64,000 nt of DNA from NCBI GenBank assembly GCA_963736445.1, contig CAVTOY010000010.1, positions 124,001 through 188,000 on the forward strand, written 5' to 3'. This DNA is from Thiosocius sp963736445 (GTDB lineage: Bacteria > Pseudomonadota > Gammaproteobacteria > Chromatiales > Chromatiaceae). Positions 52,634 through 62,200 of this stretch are shown here, piece after piece. A program made the position numbers and the translations under genes. Position 1 is the first letter of the stretch; each line of letters starts with the position of its first letter. Under the pieces are notes generated by a model that was not told where the DNA came from, did not search any database, and saw only the letters and a program-made list of their open reading frames with translations.

Positions 52634-53641
52634 ATGGCGCGCCGTAGGCTCAGCGAACAGCAGAAGGCGCGCATCGCAGGGATCCAGGAGAAACGCCGTC
52701 AGCGCGCGGAGGCGAAGGCCGAACAGATCCTCGGCGCCCCCGTCGAGGCGACCCAGCAGGTCGGCCGCATCGTCGTGCGCCATGGGCGGAATCTGCTGAT
52801 CCGACCGCAGCAGGGCAGCGCCGTCCGAGGCATGCTACGCGCCAACCTCGGCGAGGTAGTCTGTGGCGACCGTGTCGTTTGGCAGCCGACCGGCGACAAC
52901 GAGGGCGTCGTCGTGGCAGTTCAGCCACGCACCTCGGCACTGAGCCGACCCGGCGTCTCCGGCGCAGAAAAGGCCATCGCCGCCAACATCACGCAGCTGG
53001 TGGTAGTACTCGCGCCGCAGCCAGAACCCGCCGGCTACCTCGTCGACCAATACCTGGTGGCCGCCGAACGCATCGGGATCAACGCGCTGATCTGCTTGAA
53101 TAAGTCGGATCTGCAGGATGTGGCCGGGCGTGCTGGGTTCCGCGCGCGATTTGCGCATTATGAACCGCTGGGCTATCCCGTCATCCAGATCAGCGCCAAA
53201 ACCGACCACGGCCTCGACCCACTGCAGCGACGGCTGCGCGGACAGACCAGCATACTGGTCGGCCAATCCGGCGTGGGCAAGTCTTCGCTGGTCAACGCCC
53301 TGATCCCCCGCGAGACGGTCACCGAGGGAGGTCTTTCAGACGCCACCGGCCTGGGTCGGCACACGACTTCGGCGGCCACGCTGTATCATCTCGAGAGCGG
53401 CGGCGAGCTGATCGATTCGCCAGGCGTGCGCAGCTTTCGACTGGGGCCGCTCACGCGCGAGCAGCTGGAGCGCGGTTTCCGTGAGTTTCTGCCGCTGATC
53501 GGCCAATGTCGCTTTCACAACTGTGTCCATCTCGCCGAACCCGGCTGCGCCATCCGCGCGGCGGTGGAGGCCGGCAAAATCCCGCCTCAGCGCCTCGAGA
53601 GCTACCAGCACATGGTCGCCTGCGCCAACGACGGCGCCTGA
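52634..53641 (+). CDS. rsgA: Ribosome small-subunit GTPase RsgA
   Basis: Circularly permuted GTPase for late 30S assembly. The 335 residues have an OB-fold N-domain (with VRGMLRANLGEVVCGDRVVW) and a permuted G domain: G4 CLNKSD, G1 GQSGVGKSSLVN, G3 DSPG. A C-terminal zinc cluster C-x5-H-x-C lies in CRFHNCVHLAEPGC. ATG at 52634 begins the basic N-terminus. The orn/rsgA neighbourhood is typical of gammaproteobacteria. Confidence 0.97.
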   Translation: MARRRLSEQQKARIAGIQEKRRQRAEAKAEQILGAPVEATQQVGRIVVRHGRNLLIRPQQGSAVRGMLRANLGEVVCGDRVVWQPTGDNEGVVVAVQPRTSALSRPGVSGAEKAIAANITQLVVVLAPQPEPAGYLVDQYLVAAERIGINALICLNKSDLQDVAGRAGFRARFAHYEPLGYPVIQISAKTDHGLDPLQRRLRGQTSILVGQSGVGKSSLVNALIPRETVTEGGLSDATGLGRHTTSAATLYHLESGGELIDSPGVRSFRLGPLTREQLERGFREFLPLIGQCRFHNCVHLAEPGCAIRAAVEAGKIPPQRLESYQHMVACANDGA

Positions 53642-53745
53642 TCGGACTCGCGCTCCTAGCCCGCTTATCTGACCAACTTCCTACTGCGGACGCCTCTTGA
53701 CCGGCAGATCGAGCACAGGACCCGGGGTCGGCTCGATCGAGGGGT

Positions 53746-53943
53746 TCAGAAGGCCCCCTCGAAACGCCAGGCGGGATCGTAGATCGCCGGGACCAGGTTG
53801 GCCGAGGCCGGCCCTTGCCGCAGCAGCTGGGTGCCCAATGCGGGACCCGGACGCTCGCCGGGCCGGCCGCCCAGCACCTTGGCCATGGCCTGGCGGTCGA
53901 GTTGTTCGTTTTGTTCCAGATCGCGAATGATGATCTTCGCCAT
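53746..53943 (-). CDS. 65-residue peptide with a double-glycine-like leader
   Basis: Residues 1-26 look like the leader of peptides processed at Gly-Gly: hydrophobic I4-I6, D8-L9-E10, E13-x-L15-D16, A19-M20 and then V23-L24-G25-G26. The remaining 39 residues (RPGERPGPALGTQLLRQG, ending DPAWRFEGAF) are Pro/Gly-rich without Cys, Ser/Thr clusters or a transmembrane helix. GGGGG is eight bases before the ATG. It lies 236 bp downstream of the Ser/Thr kinase gene on the same strand. No leader peptidase, ABC exporter or modifying enzyme is adjacent, so processing is not shown. It could also be a small regulator or kinase substrate. Confidence 0.55.
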   Translation of the reverse strand: MAKIIIRDLEQNEQLDRQAMAKVLGGRPGERPGPALGTQLLRQGPASANLVPAIYDPAWRFEGAF

Positions 53944-53976
53944 GTTGCTTACCCCCGGGTTGTTCGGCGACTCGAT

Positions 53977-54003
53977 GATTGGACCCAATCTTCATCAATT
54001 ATG
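53977..54003 (-). promoter_or_regulatory. -10 element and palindrome upstream of the 65-residue peptide gene
   Basis: On the minus strand CATAAT (53998-54003) matches -10 at five of six; the -35 is poor. The perfect palindrome GATTGG-GT-CCAATC (53977-53990) lies at or just after the predicted start. It could be an operator or leader hairpin. Confidence 0.35.
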
Positions 54004-54179
54004 CGTGTGATTTTCCGAGAATGCAGCCGAGAGTCGCCATTCGTCACTAGGAAACGGCAAGAAAATCACCGAATGCGCTGAACCTTGAGCGGTCAGACGT
54101 ATAGCATCGAGAGCGAATCGGTGCCCACCCCACCGGCGCTATGATCAAAATACTGCTGCAAACTGCGGCTAGCCAGTCG

Positions 54180-55436
54180 TCAGTCGTCACCGCAAGAGGC
54201 TTGAAGACGTTGCAAGGCGCTGCGGGCCTCGGCGTTTTGTGGATCCATCTCGACAACGAGAGCATAGGCTTCGTAGGCACTGCTCCCAGGCGGCTCGCAC
54301 AGCCGGCCCACGGCCATATGCATCTGCGCCACATCCAGCAGGCGATCTATCCGCGCCGCCACCTCTGGTGGCAGCGCCGGTGCCGACTCGGGCCGACCCC
54401 CCGTGTTGGTCGGCAGCGTGCCCATGACCTTCTCGATACCTGCGTCGGCTTCGAATAACGGCAGGCCCTTTAGCGCCAGCCAGATGCCCGCTACGGCGAC
54501 GACCACGAACAGCGCGGTCAGCCCCAGGTAAGCGGTACTGCGCCGGCCGACCCGGCGCCTGCGCGGTTCGGGTTTGCGTGCGGCCGATACGGCCTCAGGG
54601 CCAAGTATGCGGGTGGCGTCCTCGTCACGTGGCTGCGGCCGCGCGCGTTCGACAGCGTCGATCTCGGCGATCAGCTCATCAGCCGAGGCGAACCGCTCCA
54701 AAGGGTGTTTCGCCAGCAGGCCGTCGAGCACGTGCTGCAGCCAGACGAACTCGCTGGGCAAGTGTGGGATAGGCGCATTGGCGTGCTGCATGGCCGTGGC
54801 CAGGGCATCCGGCGCGCGGAAGGGCTTCTGACCAGTCAGTGTCTCGTAAAGCACCACGCCGAGGCTGTAGAGGTCAGAGCTCGGAGACAGGTCTTTGCCG
54901 GCCGCCTGTTCCGGACTCATGTACTCCGGCGTACCGATGGCCCAACCCTCGCGGGTGACACGCGTGCTTCCATCAACTGTCTTTGCGATGCCAAAGTCCG
55001 ACAACACCGCCGTCCCGTCGTCGCGGAACAGCACGTTGCCAGGCTTGATGTCGCGATGGATGAAACCATGATCGTGCGCATAACCGAGTGCCGCCGCGAT
55101 CTGCCGCAGAACCGTCAGAGCCTGCAGCCGGGACCTGCCCTCGAGGATGTACTCTTTCAGTGTTCCGCCCGGACAGTACTCCATCGCCATAAAGTAGTCC
55201 CGGCCGTTGGCGCAGCCGATGTCGTGGATGGTGACGATATGCTGGTGCCGCAGCTTGGCGATAATTTTGCCCTCGTTGACGAAGCGTTCGCAGAACCCGC
55301 CGTCGGCGGCGATCAGCGAGGGTGACATCACCTTCAGTGCGACCTGGCGGCCGAGCGAAAGCTGTTGCGCCAAGTAGACGGTGGCCATGCCGCCTTCGCC
55401 GAGCACCGGTCCGATTTCGAAGCCGGGTATGTTCAC
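54180..55436 (-). CDS. Membrane-anchored Ser/Thr protein kinase (PpkA-like)
   Basis: The 418 residues have a Hanks-type kinase domain (about 5-265). The glycine loop is LGEGGMATVY, the ATP-Lys is K35, the catalytic loop HRDIKPGN has D129, and DFG is at 147-149. APE-like EYMSPEQ is also present. A cytoplasmic linker contains TRILGPEA (a candidate FHA-binding phospho-site region). A membrane helix (302-322) and a short extracytoplasmic tail with TPR-like sequence follow. All catalytic residues are present. It lies 55 bp downstream of the lipoprotein hydrolase, likely one operon, within the FHA/PP2C/caspase cluster. Confidence 0.92.
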   Translation of the reverse strand: MNIPGFEIGPVLGEGGMATVYLAQQLSLGRQVALKVMSPSLIAADGGFCERFVNEGKIIAKLRHQHIVTIHDIGCANGRDYFMAMEYCPGGTLKEYILEGRSRLQALTVLRQIAAALGYAHDHGFIHRDIKPGNVLFRDDGTAVLSDFGIAKTVDGSTRVTREGWAIGTPEYMSPEQAAGKDLSPSSDLYSLGVVLYETLTGQKPFRAPDALATAMQHANAPIPHLPSEFVWLQHVLDGLLAKHPLERFASADELIAEIDAVERARPQPRDEDATRILGPEAVSAARKPEPRRRRVGRRSTAYLGLTALFVVVAVAGIWLALKGLPLFEADAGIEKVMGTLPTNTGGRPESAPALPPEVAARIDRLLDVAQMHMAVGRLCEPPGSSAYEAYALVVEMDPQNAEARSALQRLQASCGDD

Positions 55437-55491
55437 GGCACCACGCTGGCGTCTTTAGTGAAGAGATGTCGCATCGGTTCGCTCCGGTCGA

Positions 55492-56445
55492 TCAGTGGCG
55501 GCGAGCCGTCACGCGCTCGCACTGGGTCTCGGGCAAATCCCGCTCGAGCTTTCGACAGATATCGCGGGAGCCCTGCAGTGCACTGAGGACAGTTGGCCAG
55601 ACAGCGCCCCAGCAGCAATGGTGATCGAAACCGGCCAACACGGCGAGCATGGCGTTAGGCTCGGCCTGCAGGGCCCGCTCGATCAACCAGGGCGGCACTG
55701 TGTCATCATCGCTACCTGCCAGATGCAGCTGCCGCACCTCGCGCCGCAGCGATGGCCCTGCGGCGGGATTCAAAGATGCGTCCAGCGGGCTGTAGCCATG
55801 CAGCCGGACCCAAGCCGCCGTGTCCAGGTTTGCGGCCACCGTCACGACCCGTTCGACCCGCTCGATACGCTGCGCCAAGAGCATCCCCAGAACACCGCCC
55901 CCACTGTAGCCGATCAGGGTCACAGGCCTGCGCTCATCGGCGTCGCGCAGCAGCCGCTGCAACGCCACCGTCATGCTTTCGACAACGGCCTCGCCGTACC
56001 GGGCGCTGGTCCATAGCCGCGGATCACAGGGCGGGGAGTCGTCAAGGCGATGGTAGCAGGGACGCGCAAGATACAGGGCATCGCCCGGGTCACCCAACAT
56101 CAATTGGAGGGCCACCGGATTGCGCGTGGTCGGATCGCGGGCGACTCGCCGACCGCGGATCCAGGGACTGCCGTCACCTTCGAGGTAGACGCGCAGACCC
56201 GATGAATCATTGAGCCGCCCCTTGCGCACATACAGGTGGCGAAACCCCGCTCCGTCTACGGTCCCAGCCCCGAGTGCGTGGCGCTGCAACAGACTGTCAA
56301 ATGCTTCCCCAGGCGCCGAGGCACAGCCGACAAGTAACGCAAGGACCCAGGCTGCAACCCCATACCACAGGGCGCGCCGCGCGCTGCCTCCCGCCGGCCC
56401 GAGTGAAGCCCTTTTGGGCTGGTCAGACAAAGGCAAGGCTTCCAT
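55492..56445 (-). CDS. Lipoprotein alpha/beta hydrolase
   Basis: 317 residues. A lipobox (VLALLVGCAS) near residue 41 marks a lipoprotein. The hydrolase fold has a nucleophile elbow GYSGGG with Ser, LYLARPCYHRL, and a probable catalytic Asp/His pair in LHLAGSDDDTVPP and LAGFDHHCCWG. The substrate is unknown (ester or peptidoglycan-linked amide possible). The ATG at 56443-56445 follows GGAG with short spacing. It is divergent from the VWA-FHA gene with 144 bp between and precedes the kinase gene in the same direction. Confidence 0.75.
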   Translation of the reverse strand: MEALPLSDQPKRASLGPAGGSARRALWYGVAAWVLALLVGCASAPGEAFDSLLQRHALGAGTVDGAGFRHLYVRKGRLNDSSGLRVYLEGDGSPWIRGRRVARDPTTRNPVALQLMLGDPGDALYLARPCYHRLDDSPPCDPRLWTSARYGEAVVESMTVALQRLLRDADERRPVTLIGYSGGGVLGMLLAQRIERVERVVTVAANLDTAAWVRLHGYSPLDASLNPAAGPSLRREVRQLHLAGSDDDTVPPWLIERALQAEPNAMLAVLAGFDHHCCWGAVWPTVLSALQGSRDICRKLERDLPETQCERVTARRH

Positions 56446-56589
56446 TAGCTCCGGGCTGTTATATTTAATGGATGATGGTGGCAAAAAATGGATGACATAA
56501 CCACGACCCGATGTAACCACGGTCTGTATGCATCGCAAGGTGAGGTAAGCGCGCACGGTTCACGTGCGTGGCGTCTATGTTCGGGGACC

Positions 56590-58215
56590 ATGATCGCAGA
56601 TAGTCGTGTATTGATTTCGAGACACGCGGCGCGGGTGGCCTCGATGCTGCTCTCCTTGTGGCTGGCGTACTGGCCCTGCCAAACGGTGGCAGGACCCGAT
56701 GCAGCGCTTGATCTGGTCCTGGTGCTCGACAATTCGCAGGCAACTGGATCCGCCGATCCGCAGCGCCGGCTGGTCGCGCTGCTCGACGAGTTGATCGGGG
56801 GCCTGGCAGCGGACGCCCGCGTTGGCCTGATGGCGTTCGATGACCTGGCCACACCTCTGGTTCCACTGACGCGGTTGGCCGACGGCGGCAGCGACCAGAT
56901 CATCGACGCGTTGGCGACTTTGGGTTTCACGGCTGGACAATCCAACTACGCCGCCGGACTGGAGCGCGCGATCTACGAACTGACGCAGGCACCAGGCGCC
57001 GATGCGCGTCTGGTCATCCTGCTACAGCATTCCGCAGCGATCGACGTCGGCGATCCGGTAAAGGACCAGGCATTCCGACGCTGGGCCGTGGAGGTGTTGG
57101 CTGGCAAGGCCGAGGACGCCGGCATCGAGCTGTGGGTGATCTCGCTCGGTCCCGGCGCCGATCCGGCCATGGGGTCAGCGCTGGCCGAGCGAACCGCGGG
57201 TGTCTCGGTCGAGTCGGCCTCAGCCGGCGAACTGCCCCGGGCGATCACTGCGTTGCGCCAACGCCTCAACCAGCCTGGGCGGGCGCCCGAACCCATGAAA
57301 ACGGCGGCCGCGTTACCGGCCGTGACCGACGCTCAATCGTCGGCGCCCGAGATCGATATTTCATCAACCCCACTCGAGCCGGTCCCCGCGGCCGCCGAAG
57401 CTACGGCCGATCGGGAGCCGGCGCCGCAATCGGTCAAGATCGATGAACTCGACCGCCTGCCCGAGCCCGCCGCAGGGGCGGTGAAACCCTTGGCCGCGAC
57501 GGAACAGGCACCCGCCGGCTGGAAATGGCCATGGGACCCCGATTGGGACTCGAACCTGCAACTGCCTCCAGTCTCGCTGGACCCGCCGATCCGCCAAGCC
57601 GCGGCCATTGCCGCAGTAGTTCTGATCCTCATCGCGGCGGGGATCTGGTTCAGGCGGCGCCTGCGGCGCAGCCGCCCGCTCGCGGCCACGGCAGCGAAGC
57701 CACCGGTGCGCGCGGCCCGCCTGATCGACGTCGGCGGTGTCACCGGCCGCAACGCTTACACGCTCGGTGACAAGCTAGCGCGCGTCAGCCGCATGCCCGG
57801 AACCGATACGGACAATGTCGTGACCGTGCATATTCCCGAGGACGTAATAAGCCGGTCACACGCCTTTATCGAGCTGCGGCGAGGTAGCTATTGGGTCACC
57901 GACCCCGGCAGCAACAACGGCACTTTCGTCAATGGCAAGCGCATCGTCGGCAGCAGCCAGCTCAGACACGGGGACGTCATCAAGTTCGCCTCCCACGAGT
58001 TCCGGTTTGAGCGCCCCACCGGGAGCGCCGCGGCCGATCGCGAGGTCGCGGTCGGTCATGCGCAAGATGTCGGTGAGGCGGCTACCACACTGTACGCCGG
58101 CGGCGGGGCCGAAAGCCGCACTATGCTGGCACCGCAGCGGGCAGACTCGCAAGAGGCCGGGGCTAAGGGTGCTGACACCGGCCAGGATCCCACCGTCGTG
58201 CGCCCGGCGAGTTGA
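56590..58215 (+). CDS. VWA-transmembrane-FHA protein
   Basis: 541 residues: signal/anchor (about 16-34, ASMLLSLWLAYW) and an extracytoplasmic von Willebrand A domain (about 38-220). The MIDAS start reads D47-N-S49-Q-A51, so the second Ser of DxSxS is Ala. A long Pro/Ala/Glu-rich linker, a membrane helix (about 336-354) and a cytoplasmic FHA domain (about 375-475) follow. The FHA domain has ISRSHAFIE and SNNGTFVNGKRI. A tail ends DPTVVRP, resembling FHA-recognised Thr motifs. It probably reports phosphorylation by the neighbouring kinase across the membrane. Confidence 0.88.
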   Translation: MIADSRVLISRHAARVASMLLSLWLAYWPCQTVAGPDAALDLVLVLDNSQATGSADPQRRLVALLDELIGGLAADARVGLMAFDDLATPLVPLTRLADGGSDQIIDALATLGFTAGQSNYAAGLERAIYELTQAPGADARLVILLQHSAAIDVGDPVKDQAFRRWAVEVLAGKAEDAGIELWVISLGPGADPAMGSALAERTAGVSVESASAGELPRAITALRQRLNQPGRAPEPMKTAAALPAVTDAQSSAPEIDISSTPLEPVPAAAEATADREPAPQSVKIDELDRLPEPAAGAVKPLAATEQAPAGWKWPWDPDWDSNLQLPPVSLDPPIRQAAAIAAVVLILIAAGIWFRRRLRRSRPLAATAAKPPVRAARLIDVGGVTGRNAYTLGDKLARVSRMPGTDTDNVVTVHIPEDVISRSHAFIELRRGSYWVTDPGSNNGTFVNGKRIVGSSQLRHGDVIKFASHEFRFERPTGSAAADREVAVGHAQDVGEAATTLYAGGGAESRTMLAPQRADSQEAGAKGADTGQDPTVVRPAS

Positions 58216-58242
58216 GGCTACCCCATTCGGCTATCTGGCCGG

Positions 58243-58374
58243 TCAAAATCGTTGCGGCAGCAGGTCTTCGAAATCTGACAGCTGCCATTGGTCTAGGTCA
58301 TCGGTGGGCTCTGTTTCGGCCGTGACCCAAAAATCGATGTCGTTGTAGGCTTGGTCGTGTTCGTGCTGAGGCAT
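58243..58374 (-). CDS. Small acidic protein (43 residues) of unknown function
   Basis: Strongly acidic, with Asp/Glu-rich stretches DQAYNDIDFW and TEPTDDLDQW and an end LSDFEDLLPQRF. AGGAG is six bases before the ATG (58372-58374), an excellent ribosome site. It lies 27 bp after the VWA-FHA gene on the opposite strand. No signal peptide. Not matched to any family I know; its place inside the signalling cluster is the only hint. Confidence 0.5.
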   Translation of the reverse strand: MPQHEHDQAYNDIDFWVTAETEPTDDLDQWQLSDFEDLLPQRF

Positions 58375-58751
58375 GGTTCGCTCCTGATTGGCTAGTCGTC
58401 TGACACGTCACCACTTGGTGATACAGACCAGACAATCAGCAACCGTGCCAATCCTCTCTATATTTCCATATTCTATTGTTTTTATTAGACTATTTTTTCT
58501 CCTCTTGAATCTGTCCGTAGGCCCAGTCCCGCACAATGGTTGGAATCTAGCAACAAAACATACATTTTGTTGTCCTTGATACAACCAATGGCCAGACCTT
58601 GGGCCTACCCGGCTTACGCCAAGCACAACGCCGTTGCGGCCAGGGAACCGAGCTAATGCACCTCGGTTCCGACCCAACGCTATGAAATTAAAAGCTTTTC
58701 CTCTCCTATCGGCGCATGCGATTGCGCATATCGAACCGTCTGCAATGCGAC

Positions 58752-58767
58752 TTGGCACGACAGTTGT
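58752..58767 (+). promoter_or_regulatory. Sigma54-like promoter before the 56-residue gene
   Basis: TTGGCACG-ACAG-TTGTA matches the -24 TTGGCACG exactly, with correct spacing to the -12 region; -12 reads TTGT instead of TTGC. Transcription would start near 58778, leaving 60 nt to the small gene's ATG. It is a plausible RpoN promoter of reduced strength. Confidence 0.4.
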
Positions 58768-58837
58768 AGTGTCTAGGTAGACGAAACCTGCAGCCAGGCT
58801 GCGACCACGACCAACAACGCGATCGGAGGCGAAAATT

Positions 58838-59008
58838 ATGAACCGGTTAATTAGATGGGCCAAGCGACCGCCAGCAACCTCGGCAGGCTTGCCAAACTGG
58901 CTTTTCGAGCTGGCCCCGTTGAGCGCGTCGCCGGACCAGCGCCTGCGGCAGCGTCGCGAAATCCAGACATTAGTACGCCGCGCCTACGCCGCCCGTATCG
59001 TCAACTGA
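58838..59008 (+). CDS. Small basic protein (56 residues) upstream of the caspase gene
   Basis: Residues 1-28 include NRLIRWAKRPPATSAG and LPNWLFELAPLS. The rest is Arg-rich helical (RQRREIQTLVRRAYAARIV). Net charge is strongly positive, opposite to the acidic 43-residue neighbour, so they could interact. GGAGG is eight bases before the ATG. No known family. It lies 246 bp upstream of the caspase gene on the same strand, behind the sigma54-like promoter. Confidence 0.5.
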   Translation: MNRLIRWAKRPPATSAGLPNWLFELAPLSASPDQRLRQRREIQTLVRRAYAARIVN

Positions 59009-59198
59009 CAGGATGGGACCGCAGGCATGAGGAACACCGGCACATCCCGCCCAACGGAGACGACCCGGCCAGAACGTCGAAGTATTGTCCGCGGCATGAC
59101 CGCGGGGGCCGCCGAGACGGCGTCTGCCAGGGCGTCTAACGGGGGCAGATCAAGGATTTGTTCGGGAATTTTACCGGTCTGCGCCGGCGCGCAAGGAT

Positions 59199-59204
59199 TA
59201 TACT
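59199..59204 (+). promoter_or_regulatory. -10 element before the caspase gene
   Basis: TATACT matches -10 at five of six, 50 bp before the preferred ATG. No clear -35. A small hairpin CAAAAG-GCCG-CTTTTG (59225-59240) lies in the resulting leader. Confidence 0.35.
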
Positions 59205-59254
59205 GTTTAAAGTTAGGGCCTCTGCAAAAGGCCGCTTTTGGCGGAGTCCAGATC

Positions 59255-62200
59255 ATGAAATTACCCGTCTGTATGAAGATGCCGGGTTGGCAGATGACGC
59301 GCTCGTTCTTGCTCAGTCTGCTGGCGACCATCGCGATCACCACACTAGGGTGCCAATCGCAGGAGACGCACAGCGACGCACCCACGGCCCAGGCGCGAAA
59401 CGCGGACGACCTGATGGTTGTCGACTGCCTCCTTCCCGGGCAGGTCCGAAAGCTGGGTCAGAGCTTCACCTTCCTCGCCCCTCGGCGCGCGATCAAGACG
59501 ACCGGCACCGACTGCGAGATCCGGGGTGGTGAGTATGTCGCCTACGACAGGGCCAGCTATTCGACCGCGCTGAAGGTCTGGCTGCCGGAGGCCAAGGCCG
59601 GCGACCCCGCGGCCATGGCCTATGTCGGCGAGATCTACGAGAAGGGTCTCGGTGTGGTCGCCGATTACAAGGTGGCGCAGCACTGGTACCTCAAGGCAGC
59701 CGAACTTGGCAATACCCGTGCCCAGATCAACCTGGGCTATCTGTACGAGAGCGGGTTGGGGGTCGAGCGTGACCTGACCACTGCAATGAAATGGTACCGG
59801 CGAGCCTCGGGCCTAACCGACGGAGAACTGGAGTTCGTTTCCTCGGTCGAGCTTGCCGAGCGTCAGGCGGTCACCGCGGAACTCGGCTTGCTGCGCGAAC
59901 AAAGCAGTGAGCTGCGCGAGCGCCTGGCCGCGGCCGAGGCGAGGCTGGCACAGGACCGGCGGTCGCTGGCCGCGACTCGCAAACAGGCGGCCGATCTGCG
60001 TCGGGAACTGGAGAAGGCCCCGGCAGCTGCATCGGCAACGGCAGCCACATCGGCAACGGCGCCCGCAAAACCGGACCCCGCATTACAACGTGAACTCGAG
60101 CAGGCCAAGGCGGAACAGCGCCGCCTGCTCACCGAGCTCTCTGGGCAGCAGCGCGAGTCGGCACAGCTGCGCGATGAACTCGACGCCAACCAGGGCGCGC
60201 TGGCCGCGGAGCGGCGCAAGCTGGCGCAGTTGCATGTTGAACTGGCCGATGCCCAGACAGCCCTTAAGACAGAGGCGTCACCGCCCGCCGCCGGCGAGAC
60301 ACCGGCGGAGCGCGCACTGCGCGACGACATGCAGTCGCTGACCCGCCGGCTCGAGACCAACCGTGACGAGATCGCTCGCTTGACCGGCCTCTTGGCCGCG
60401 ACCGATACGCGCAACTATGAGCTGCAGCAGGAGCTGGCGGTACGCGATCGAGAGATCTCCTCGATTCACGGCCAGCTCGCCGCCGCGACCGGCGACGACG
60501 CCGAGCTAGCACGCATGCAGGGCATGCTCGATGCCTCGCAGCAGGAGCGCCGGCGCCTAGCCGACGAACTCGCCCAGGTCGAACTTAAAGGCGCCGAATC
60601 AGAAGCCGCGCTGGCGCAGACGCGCCAGGAACTTGCGCTACGCCAGAGTGCTCTGGCATCTGCCGAGCAGACCGTCGGGCAGATGCGGCAGGAATTGGAC
60701 GCGCGTCGACGCAGTAACGTCGCCGCCACCGATGCACAGATCGCGAGGCTCAGCGCGGCCGTGATGCAGCGCGAGCAACAGCTGGCCGAGGCCCGCTCGC
60801 ATGTCGAATCGCTAGAGCGCTCGCTCGACGGCCAAGTGTCGAAGGCCGAACAGTTTGCCGCTGAAGCTGAGCAAAGGCGCAGCGCACTCGACGCGGCACT
60901 TCAGGCCAAGGACGCCGAGATTGACAGCCTCGATACACGCCTCGCCGCGGCCCTGCGCGACAACGAAAAACTCGGTGCAGTACAGCGCCAGCTGGCCAGT
61001 GCCGACGCGGAGCGCCGGCGCCTGGCGACCGAACTCGCGCAACAGGATCTCGCCACATCGGACCTCAAAAAGGAACTCGTCAAGGCGCAACAGACCGTAG
61101 CACAGGGTTCCGCACAGCTGAGTGACACACGCGAAGCGCTGCGCCTGATGCAAGATCAGCTCGCCGCGCGTGACCGTGACTTGGCCGCCTCGACGCAGCG
61201 CAGTATCGCGCTCGAATCCGAAGTCGTGGCACGGACCGCCGCGCTCGACCGGCAAAATCGCGAGGTCGCGCGTCTCGAAGACCGTCTGCGCGACGAACGC
61301 ACCGTCCTGGAGCGCCAGCTGGCGAAGGCCCAGGGTGAACAGCAGCAGTTGCAGCAGGCAGCACAGGAACGGCAACGCCGCGTCGAGGAGCTGGAGCGCA
61401 AGCTGCTCACCACCCAGGCAATACTCGTGGCGAGCGAGCGCAAGGCCGCGCGCCTCGACGAGGTCGAAAAAAGACTCAATGAGGAACAAAAGGTCGTAAC
61501 CGCGCAAGAACGGGAGTTGGCGCAACTGCGCAGCGAGCTGGAAAAAGGGAAGCGGCAGGTCGCCGAGCCCGCCATCGCCTCGGTGACCGTCACCGAGGCG
61601 CGTGGCCCGGTTATCGAGATCATTGACCCGCCGCTTGCCGCGACACGGGGAATACCCAGCGTGCTGTTGCGCTCGCCAGTGAGGGAGGTGGAGTTGATCG
61701 GACGCGTCCGGCCGGAGGAGAAACTGCTCTCCTTCAAGGTGAATGAAAAACCCACCAGCGTCGACGAACAAGGGCTGTTCCGTGAGTCGGTGACCCTGCG
61801 TGAGCCCCAGACCTCGGTCAACCTGGTGGCGATCGACCGGCTAGGCCAACGCACCGCGCTCGACTTCATAATCGTGCCGCCTGGCAAGCGTGGCGAGGCC
61901 GCCATCACCGACGCCATGACTCCCGCGAGCCAGGCCACCACCCCGGTCGATTTCGGCACCTACCATGCGCTGGTCATCGGCAATCAGGAATACACACACC
62001 TTCCCAACCTGTCCACGCCAGCCAACGACGCCCGCGAAATGGCCGAGCTGCTACGCGGCCGCTACGGCTTCAAGACCCAGCTGCTGATCAATGCGTCCCG
62101 CTACGAGATCTTAGCGGCACTGAACAAACTGCGCGCGCAGCTGACCGACCGGGACAACCTGTTGATCTTCTATGCTGGCCACGGCGAGTTGGACAATGTA

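Noticed and set aside
58408..58863. 151-codon minus-strand frame in the A/T-richer gap
   Set aside because: Composition and lack of ribosome site suggest chance; it overlaps the sigma54-like promoter and small-gene start.
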